A stretch of DNA of 13,496 nucleotides, from positions 1 through 13,496 of the forward strand of contig JAWVZC010000083.1 of NCBI GenBank assembly GCA_033722415.1, read 5' to 3'. The DNA comes from JAMQKA01 sp033722415. GTDB taxonomy: Bacteria; Bacteroidota; Rhodothermia; Balneolales; Balneolaceae. Numbering within the stretch: the first letter of the stretch is position 1; each line of letters opens with the position of its first letter. The position numbers were made by a program, and so were the translations under genes. The notes under the pieces were generated by a model. It saw nothing but the letters and a program-made list of their open reading frames with translations. It was not told the DNA's origin and did not search any database. Of the stretch, positions 8,201 to 13,496 are shown one piece after another.

Positions 8201-8902
8201 TCAGATCGGCGGGAGTTCGTCGACCAGCCATAACCCCAGGGATTTGTCGCGGAAGGCCCCGTCGCCCTCGGTGCACTGCTCCACGATCAATCTTTCCGGG
8301 GGTGAAAACCCAAAGGGCGGCTCCTGCAGGTTCAGCATACGCCAGTCGCCGGTACAGATATCTTCATTCTCCCGGTGATTCGTAAACGTGGTTGTGAGCA
8401 GCCATCGGATGGAACTGTTTCTGATATTCTCAAGCGCATTCCGGATATCCTTAAACGAGAAATGAACCAGGCAGTCGCGGCACAGCAGCAGGTCGGCCGG
8501 GGGAAGCGGGTCGGCAGTGAGGTCCAACACACGAAAGGTCCTGGCTGAAGAACCGGCATACCGGGTGCGGTTGTTATCAATCAGCTCCGGGACGATATCG
8601 CCCCCGATATAGTGATCCACCGGCAGCGTGATTTCGCCGATCCAGTTGAGGTCGCCACATGGCAGATCCAGGAGCGTGGTGATTTCGAGTTGCTCCAGCA
8701 GGGGCGGGAGTGCCGTTTTCAGCTCGGCCGTCTGCGTGCTGTCCGCGCCTTCTCCGGAGACCGATTCCCTGCCGGACCAGTGGTCCCGCCGGTAGATCTC
8801 CGAGAAGGTTGCCTGAAGATCCCGGTCTTCATCCCGGTCGCTCCTCTTTTCGAAGTAGCGCGGGTCGAATGAGACACGATCCCTGCGGTTTTGCTTGTCC
8901 AT
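8201..8902 (-). CDS. Class I SAM-dependent methyltransferase, substrate unknown
   Basis: This is a soluble 233-residue protein. Motif I is LLDLPCGDLNWI at residues 77-88, the variant glycine loop of a methyltransferase family in which PCGD-x-NW replaces the usual GxGxG. The acidic residue that would bind the ribose is in YIGGDIVPELI (D102). A DLTADPLPPADLLLCRD stretch (127-143) followed by LVHFSF matches the region after motif III. The N-terminal half contains SG-x-x-S, then a QTAELKTALPPLL helix, typical ahead of motif I in this family. There is no signal peptide, so it acts in the cytoplasm. Relatives are often found in glycan or secondary-metabolite clusters, but the acceptor cannot be told from sequence. 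It lies 85 bases after the deacetylase gene and 127 before the lipoprotein gene, on the same strand, with no visible Shine-Dalgarno sequence. The charged N-terminal 30 residues look disordered. Confidence 0.8.
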   Translation of the reverse strand: MDKQNRRDRVSFDPRYFEKRSDRDEDRDLQATFSEIYRRDHWSGRESVSGEGADSTQTAELKTALPPLLEQLEITTLLDLPCGDLNWIGEITLPVDHYIGGDIVPELIDNNRTRYAGSSARTFRVLDLTADPLPPADLLLCRDCLVHFSFKDIRNALENIRNSSIRWLLTTTFTNHRENEDICTGDWRMLNLQEPPFGFSPPERLIVEQCTEGDGAFRDKSLGLWLVDELPPI

Positions 8903-8987
8903 CGGTGTTTAATTTAGGGGGCAAGTGATGCTGCCGGTAACGCTGCAAGGCAGTGTTTCGAAGCGGAGCATTACATTCAGAGAGCGG

Positions 8988-9944
8988 CTACCTGTCGCTG
9001 CGGTCCGGATACATCAGATGCTGGATCTCGCGCCAGGTGACCAGCTGTATATTCTCCTTACGAAGCAGGTCCCGGAATCGCTGGCTGGTCACGTAGTCAT
9101 AATCGCGCTGGCGCCAGGCCGACTCGTACCAGTGTTCCTTGTCAACCGTCACCGCCCGCATCTCCTCGTTATCGTAGGCCAGGTGAACGATAAGTTCGTT
9201 GAGGCCCGGTTTCAGTGATGTTATAATCTGGTCATATGCCTGGTTCCACCGATCGGCCGGTACGCTGGTGGTGAGGGCGTTCTCGCTGCGGGAAATTATG
9301 TAGCCGTTCGGAACCTGTTCGGCGTACTGTGCATTTTCGAGGTCGGACTGTTCGATACGTACCGGTATCTTAAACTCCCGGCCCAGTTTCATCATGATCC
9401 CGAACAGCTCCGGGGTAGCGCCTGCGGCACCCATGTGGGCATCCAGGTGGGTGGGATCAATGCCGTAATCGATGGCCCGCTCGATCTGTGCCCGGAGCTC
9501 CTTCTCCACTTCACCGGGTTCGGCATGATTGACGACCTCCTGCACCGTCTCGTAAAAATAGCCCTCCTCATTGAGCAGGCTCGGTATTTCGCTTGCGGGC
9601 TGTACCCCGTCCCACTGGTAGTGTTTCCATTCGGCGGTGAGCGTGAGGTGGATACCAAGATCAAAAGAGGGATTTTCGCGGGCATAGGCGGCGATTTCCG
9701 GGAACCACGGGCAGGGAACCATTACGGAACCCGATGTGATACCGCCGCGCTCCCAGGCGGAGATGCTGGCCGCATTCTCAGAGTGTGTAACCCCGATATC
9801 ATCGGCGTGAACCACCAGCAGTTTGGCATTTTCGGCGTACCCCAAACGCTGCGCCAGATTCTGGTTTGTTTGTGCTGCGACTGACCAGGTACAGGCCGCC
9901 AGTACCGGTACCAGAAGGAGCAGGGTGGTGATCGATCTGTCCAT
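8988..9944 (-). CDS. Exported YdjC/ChbG-family carbohydrate deacetylase
   Basis: This is a 318-residue member of the YdjC family, metal-dependent deacetylases that include ChbG, which removes an acetyl group from chitobiose. Family motifs are in order: HADDIG at 46-51 (catalytic and metal-binding Asp pair), GIHLTL at 97-102 (metal His99), THLDAHMG at 165-172 (His166 and His170), and ELIVHLAYDN at 250-259. Unlike cytoplasmic ChbG it has an N-terminal export signal. Cleavage could be by signal peptidase I after SVAA (residue 24) or at a perfect lipobox LAAC with Cys18; I cannot decide between them. It therefore probably acts in the periplasm or at the outer membrane on N-acetylated sugars or oligosaccharides. 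The flanking NagB-like gene and the nearby GH20 hexosaminidase fit GlcNAc/chitin breakdown. The true substrate could be another acetylated glycan, because family specificity is broad. Confidence 0.85.
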   Translation of the reverse strand: MDRSITTLLLLVPVLAACTWSVAAQTNQNLAQRLGYAENAKLLVVHADDIGVTHSENAASISAWERGGITSGSVMVPCPWFPEIAAYARENPSFDLGIHLTLTAEWKHYQWDGVQPASEIPSLLNEEGYFYETVQEVVNHAEPGEVEKELRAQIERAIDYGIDPTHLDAHMGAAGATPELFGIMMKLGREFKIPVRIEQSDLENAQYAEQVPNGYIISRSENALTTSVPADRWNQAYDQIITSLKPGLNELIVHLAYDNEEMRAVTVDKEHWYESAWRQRDYDYVTSQRFRDLLRKENIQLVTWREIQHLMYPDRSDR

Positions 9945-9963
9945 AGTTTGTATTAATTGATTA

Positions 9964-9991
9964 ATAATATCGTTTTACCAGAAATCGACAA
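9964..9991 (-). promoter_or_regulatory. Candidate promoter of the deacetylase gene
   Basis: On the minus strand, TTGTCG (9986-9991) and TATTAT (9964-9969, five of six matches to TATAAT) are 16 bases apart, and the start codon at 9944 follows about 20 bases after the -10 box. The leader would be very short, about a dozen bases, with no Shine-Dalgarno sequence. An ATTAAT-TG-ATTAAT inverted repeat (9952-9965) overlaps the predicted start site. Confidence 0.35.
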
Positions 9992-10034
9992 TGGTTTACC
10001 ACAGTCACACGAAGATAGCGATCAGGTTTACACC
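9974..10034 (-). promoter_or_regulatory. Three TGGTAAA-like elements, candidate operator for the deacetylase gene
   Basis: On the minus strand, TGGTAAA-like sequences occur at 9974-9980 (inside the promoter spacer), at 9995-10001 and, as GGTGTAAA, at 10027-10034. Starts are spaced 21 and 32 bases apart, close to two and three helical turns. The middle copy is part of TGGTTTACCA (9992-10001), with TGGT/ACCA arms, directly upstream of the proposed -35 box. This arrangement fits binding of a dimeric regulator, for example of the LacI type, but no regulator gene is in the window. Confidence 0.28.
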
Positions 10035-10109
10035 GGTGATCAATAAACATCAAACAACACGTCCCCGCGATCGACTTGGTTTGTCCGAGCGAAACACCGG
10101 CAGGTACAA

Positions 10110-11045
10110 TCAATGCATCTCCACGCGGCAGCTTTTGATGGCCGGTCGGTAGAAATTGAACTGCACATTCGGGTGATCCGCCAGCAGCGACATCGGCACG
10201 GAACTGTCCGCTATTTTTTTACTGATCATAAGTGTAGTCAGGCGCATCCCAAACGGGTTGTCATGGGTGCCCGCATGCCAGATGGAGACCTTTTCCGCCT
10301 GCCAGGTTTCCACCGGTCCCACGGTTACCGCTTCTGTTGGCACGCCGGTTACAACTCCCCCGCCCGAAGTACGTGCATTCTGGGTAATCGTAGAGGGATG
10401 AAGCTCTACGACACGCGTTCCCAGTTTGCGGTACTCCTCCGGCGGGGGCGGCTCCTCACGGTATGCTCCCTCCCGCTTCAGCGGGTCGTTGAACGCCCAG
10501 TGTTTGATCTCGCCCTGGCCACCCTGCATCACCGCACAGCGGACCCCCTCCCAGCTTTGGGCAAAGGCTTCGGTGTCGGTCGTGGGGAAGTGGAGGTTTT
10601 TATCCGGCATCCGAAGGTTCGGATCGATACGGTTGAAGCACAGGTCCATGTTCGCCCGCTTGAACGACAACGGGTGATCGGTGCCGACCGCTTTACCGTC
10701 TGCCACCCACTCGTCCATGGCCCAGAAATGGGCATGTCGCAGATTAATTTCCAGCTCGTTTACCAGCCGGGCCACCAGGGGCAGCTGTTCGGTCGGCCCG
10801 ATCGGTCCGCATATCCCCACCGGGCCAACTTCGGTTGCCTGTTTCCAGGCGTTGATGTACTCAAGTGCCTCCGCCAGGTAAAATTCCTCCAGCGTGTCGT
10901 AAAACACCACATTGAATCCTTCGCGGCTGAGCCCGAGCATATCCTCTTTCGTTAGTGCCGCTGCATCATTCAGAAGCTGATCGTCCAGCGTTGTAAAATC
11001 CCACCACCCCGGGGCCAGTATACTCTGTTTTCTTCCCATCGTCAT
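10110..11045 (-). CDS. Divergent glucosamine-6-phosphate deaminase/isomerase-like protein (NagB fold)
   Basis: This is a 311-residue cytoplasmic protein of the NagB/RpiA-like sugar-isomerase fold, longer than classical NagB (about 266 residues). Recognisable landmarks in order are GPIGPTEQLP (80-89, phosphate loop region), FWAMDEWV (107-114, Asp111 corresponding to Asp72 of E. coli NagB), HPLSF (124-128), GGQGEIKHWAFNDP (175-188), QNAR (222-225, Arg225 corresponding to Arg172), VPTEAVTVG (235-243) and WHAGTHD (256-262). The His143 equivalent (His182) is kept. By eye alignment, however, Asp141 is Ile180, Glu148 is Asp187 and Lys208 is Asp262. The family assignment is therefore firm, but classical deamination of GlcN-6-phosphate is uncertain; it may be a different sugar isomerase or a regulatory homolog. 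The start ATG at 11045 is chosen because a purine-rich AAGAAAAG lies just upstream; Met3 is an alternative. It is divergent from the GH20 gene. Confidence 0.8.
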   Translation of the reverse strand: MTMGRKQSILAPGWWDFTTLDDQLLNDAAALTKEDMLGLSREGFNVVFYDTLEEFYLAEALEYINAWKQATEVGPVGICGPIGPTEQLPLVARLVNELEINLRHAHFWAMDEWVADGKAVGTDHPLSFKRANMDLCFNRIDPNLRMPDKNLHFPTTDTEAFAQSWEGVRCAVMQGGQGEIKHWAFNDPLKREGAYREEPPPPEEYRKLGTRVVELHPSTITQNARTSGGGVVTGVPTEAVTVGPVETWQAEKVSIWHAGTHDNPFGMRLTTLMISKKIADSSVPMSLLADHPNVQFNFYRPAIKSCRVEMH

Positions 11046-11152
11046 GTCTTTTCTTGATTAGTATTCCCACGCGGGTATCCCCCCGTTTATTCATGTCCAT
11101 CCCATATGCTTCCACTTTAGGAATTGTCCGGTTCATATTCAAGCGAGCGAAT

Positions 11153-11185
11153 TTTGTTCTTATGTCTAAATTGCCGATATAAATG
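11153..11185 (+). promoter_or_regulatory. Possible promoter of the GH20 gene in the divergent intergenic region
   Basis: TTTG at 11153-11156 is followed by TATAAATG at 11178-11185, about 60 bases ahead of the chosen start codon. This can be read as a loose Bacteroidota-type pair (TTTG and TAnnTTTG) with 21 bases between, or as a sigma-70 pair TTGTTC / TATAAA with an 18-base spacer. The match is imperfect. I could not find an equally good promoter for the opposite NagB-like gene in the same 200-base space. Confidence 0.3.
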
Positions 11186-11244
11186 CATGGGAATGAGACA
11201 ATACTTTACAAAAATCTGGAAAAATGGAAGGGATTGAATCAGGG

Positions 11245-13496
11245 ATGAATTTTACATCTTGCATCATGAACGCATTATTGGTCTGTTTCCTGGCATCAGC
11301 ATACCTGTTGACCGGTTGCCAACAGAAGACCGCCAGCGTAACCGAACAGGTGGCCGTTACCTGGGAACTTCTGGACAACGAGATGGGACCGGAAAACGAC
11401 CGATACCGTGCGGCATTAACCCTGGAAAACAGGGGGGAAACCGCGTTGCCCGGTGATGGGTGGGCGCTCTTTTTTAACTTCCGGCACCATATTGATGAGA
11501 CGCGTACCTCGGGAATCGCCGACATAACATTTATCAACGGGGATTTCTATCGCCTTTCGCCGGTGGCACCGTTTGAGCTTACGCCCGGTGTTTCGGTCAC
11601 CATCCAGTACGAGGGGCGGGGAGATATTATCAAAAACGATCGCGCACCGCAGGGACTCTATTTTGTCACCTATGAGGAACAGGGGATGCAGGCTGACACC
11701 ACGGTTGTAACCGATTATACTGCCAGACCCATTACCAACGAACAGGTGTTGCCCGTACTATCTTCAGTCCCCCGCGCGGAATCCCGGTTTGCTGAGAACA
11801 CCGGGGTGACAAACCGTGCCCGGGAAAAAGTACCACCCGTCCTGCCCACCCCGCGGGGTGTTGAATATACCGGGGGGAGCGTTATCCTGGATGCCGGTAT
11901 CCGGATACACCATGATGCCGGGTTGCAGGGGGAGGCCGAGTACCTCGCAGAACGCGTAAACGGGCTGTTGAATGCCGGGGTTGAAACGGCACAAGGTTCT
12001 GGGGATGGAGCGGGAATAATATCTCTGACGCTGGATGAGCAGGTTCCCGCTGATGCTGTTTCAGGCTCCTACCAGCTGCAGATCTCCCGGGAAAACGGTA
12101 TCTCCATTACAGCCGGGGACTCAACAGGGGTTTTTTACGGCATCCAGAGCCTGCTTGCTCTGGTACCACCGGAATCATACAGCACCCCGAAGTCTGAAAT
12201 CAATATACCCGCCCTCGTCATGGATGATCGTCCCCGGTTCCCGTACCGCGGGATGCACCTGGACGTTTCGCGCAACTTCAACGACAAACAGGCTGTCTTC
12301 AAGACGCTGGATCTGATGGCGTTCTACAAGCTCAACAAGCTGCATTTTCACCTGACCGACGACGAGGGCTGGCGGCTGCAGATCGAGGAGCTGCCGGAAT
12401 TGACGGAGGTGGGAGCGCATCGCGGGCACACATTGACGGATGAGCGGCACCTCCAGCCGGCCTACGGCTCCGGTCCCTATCCTGATCCCGACAGCTCGTA
12501 CGGCAGCGGGTTTTACACCCGGGCAGACTACAAGGAGATACTACGCTACGCCCATGAGCGCCATATCGAGGTGATCCCGGAGTTTGATGTGCCCGGACAT
12601 GCCCGGGCCGCCATTAAGGCGATGGAAGCGCGGTACCGGCGCCTGGCGGCCGAAGATCGCCCGATGGAGGCGGAGGCATACCGGCTGGTCGATCCGGAGG
12701 ATCAATCGGTCTATCTTTCGGCCCAGGAGTTCAATGACAATGTCATATGCGTGTGCCGGGAGTCGGCGTACCGTTTTTTCGAAACCGTGGTTGATGATGT
12801 GGCCGAAATGCATGAAGAGGCCGGGGTGCCGCTCAATACGATCCACATGGGCGGAGATGAGGTGCCGCAGGGTGCCTGGGAGCAGTCCCCGATGTGTACC
12901 GAATTTATTCGGCAACACAGTGCGGTCGAAGGAGTAGGGGATCTGCCGAATTATTTCGTCGGCCGGCTTGCCGAACTGCTGGACGGTCGGGACCTGACGC
13001 TGGCAGGATGGCAGGAGATCGCACTGCAAGGGGGCGGACACGGGGAATCGGGCGTCGATCCCTCGTTTTCCGGGAACAGGGTGACCATCTATTCCTGGGA
13101 TAATTTTACGGCCGGCAACCGGGACCTCGGTTATCGCGTGGCCAACGCCGGCTTCCCGGTCGTACTCAGCAACGCCACCAACCTCTATTTCGAGCTGGCC
13201 TACAGCGGCGACCCGACCGAACCGGGCGACTATTTTGCGGGATTTGTGGACACCCGCAGGGCGTTCGAGTTTATGCCGATGAACTTTAATGATCCCCTGC
13301 ACGAGACCGGTACCGACGGTGAATCTGCATTCGTGGAGCTGGAACCCTCGGCCGAACAGAATATTCTGGGTATGCAGGGACACCTTTGGAGCGAACCGAT
13401 CAAGGGCCCTGATTCGCTTGAATATTTTTATGCCCCAAAAATACTGGGATTGGCTGAACGGGCGTGGTCGGATCGCCCCTCCTGGGAAACGATGCC
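11245..13496 (+). CDS. Chitobiase-type GH20 beta-N-acetylhexosaminidase lipoprotein, 3' end outside window
   Basis: The reading frame is open to the window end: 750 complete codons and no stop. It removes terminal GlcNAc (or GalNAc) from chitobiose and other glycans. The signal peptide ends in lipobox LTGC. ATG 11224 and ATG 11266 are alternative starts; 11245 is preferred because GGAAGGGA lies 12 bases upstream. Domains are a CHB_HEX-like carbohydrate-binding domain (about 40-150, INGDFYRLSP, APQGLYF), a GH20b domain (about 208-306), and the GH20 barrel from about 328. Catalytic and substrate residues visible are Arg335 in RGMHLDV, HFHLTDDEGWR (367-377), PEFDVPGHA (445-453), the catalytic pair Asp538-Glu539 in HMGGDE, Trp589, Trp618, and Trp715/Glu717 in GHLWSE. 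YLSAQEFNDNV and the early CHB_HEX domain match Serratia-type chitobiases of about 850 residues, so roughly 100 residues are probably missing beyond the edge. It likely supplies GlcNAc to the divergent deacetylase and NagB-like genes. Confidence 0.93.
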   Translation, partial: MNFTSCIMNALLVCFLASAYLLTGCQQKTASVTEQVAVTWELLDNEMGPENDRYRAALTLENRGETALPGDGWALFFNFRHHIDETRTSGIADITFINGDFYRLSPVAPFELTPGVSVTIQYEGRGDIIKNDRAPQGLYFVTYEEQGMQADTTVVTDYTARPITNEQVLPVLSSVPRAESRFAENTGVTNRAREKVPPVLPTPRGVEYTGGSVILDAGIRIHHDAGLQGEAEYLAERVNGLLNAGVETAQGSGDGAGIISLTLDEQVPADAVSGSYQLQISRENGISITAGDSTGVFYGIQSLLALVPPESYSTPKSEINIPALVMDDRPRFPYRGMHLDVSRNFNDKQAVFKTLDLMAFYKLNKLHFHLTDDEGWRLQIEELPELTEVGAHRGHTLTDERHLQPAYGSGPYPDPDSSYGSGFYTRADYKEILRYAHERHIEVIPEFDVPGHARAAIKAMEARYRRLAAEDRPMEAEAYRLVDPEDQSVYLSAQEFNDNVICVCRESAYRFFETVVDDVAEMHEEAGVPLNTIHMGGDEVPQGAWEQSPMCTEFIRQHSAVEGVGDLPNYFVGRLAELLDGRDLTLAGWQEIALQGGGHGESGVDPSFSGNRVTIYSWDNFTAGNRDLGYRVANAGFPVVLSNATNLYFELAYSGDPTEPGDYFAGFVDTRRAFEFMPMNFNDPLHETGTDGESAFVELEPSAEQNILGMQGHLWSEPIKGPDSLEYFYAPKILGLAERAWSDRPSWETM

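Noticed and set aside
8931..8955. CTGCC...GGCAG inverted repeat between deacetylase and methyltransferase genes
   Set aside because: The stem is 5 bp with a loop of about 13 bases and no T-tract, too weak to call.
10113..10955. Plus-strand open frame of 280 codons over the NagB-like gene
   Set aside because: The minus frame contains the NagB-fold motifs; the plus frame has no family signature and a His/Arg-rich shadow composition.
12541..13383. Minus-strand open frame of 280 codons inside the hexosaminidase gene
   Set aside because: The plus frame carries all GH20 catalytic motifs in order without interruption; the antisense frame shows no recognisable domain.

Overview
The window reads as chromosomal DNA of a moderately GC-rich, Gram-negative bacterium. 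The best guess is the Bacteroidota/Rhodothermota/Balneolota group. This rests on two giant FG-GAP/ASPIC lipoproteins in tandem, many lipoprotein signal peptides, weak or absent Shine-Dalgarno sequences, and a chitobiase-type GH20 lipoprotein. It is an inference from gene content, not a phylogenetic placement. I see no tRNA, rRNA, CRISPR array, insertion sequence or phage gene, and no gene-free stretch longer than about 300 bases.

Region 1 (about 35-6952, + strand) holds two adjacent paralogous genes of 1100 and 1196 codons, 24 bases apart. Each encodes a predicted lipoprotein with seven DxDxDG calcium-loop motifs, then an ASPIC/UnbV domain, then six more such motifs. They look like an old tandem duplication and a likely co-transcribed pair of surface or periplasmic beta-propeller proteins.

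Region 2 (about 6953-7123) is a short convergent intergenic stretch with one 7-bp hairpin.

Region 3 (7124-11045, - strand) holds five co-directional genes. In transcription order they are: a divergent glucosamine-6-phosphate deaminase/isomerase-like protein (NagB fold); an exported YdjC/ChbG-family deacetylase; a class I SAM methyltransferase; a lipoprotein with two ComEA-like helix-hairpin-helix units; and a small four-helix membrane protein. The last two overlap at TAATG and are probably translationally coupled.

Region 4 (11245-13496, + strand, cut by the window end) is a chitobiase-type GH20 beta-N-acetylhexosaminidase lipoprotein, divergent from the NagB-like gene across about 200 bp.

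The hexosaminidase, the deacetylase and the NagB-like protein together suggest use of chitin- or GlcNAc-containing glycans. The enzyme would release or trim GlcNAc outside the cytoplasm, a deacetylase would remove acetyl groups, and a sugar-phosphate isomerase-fold protein would act in the cytoplasm. The NagB-like protein lacks residues that are catalytic in the classical enzyme, so its reaction is open. The two least explained items are that protein and the coupled helix-hairpin-helix lipoprotein/membrane-protein pair.
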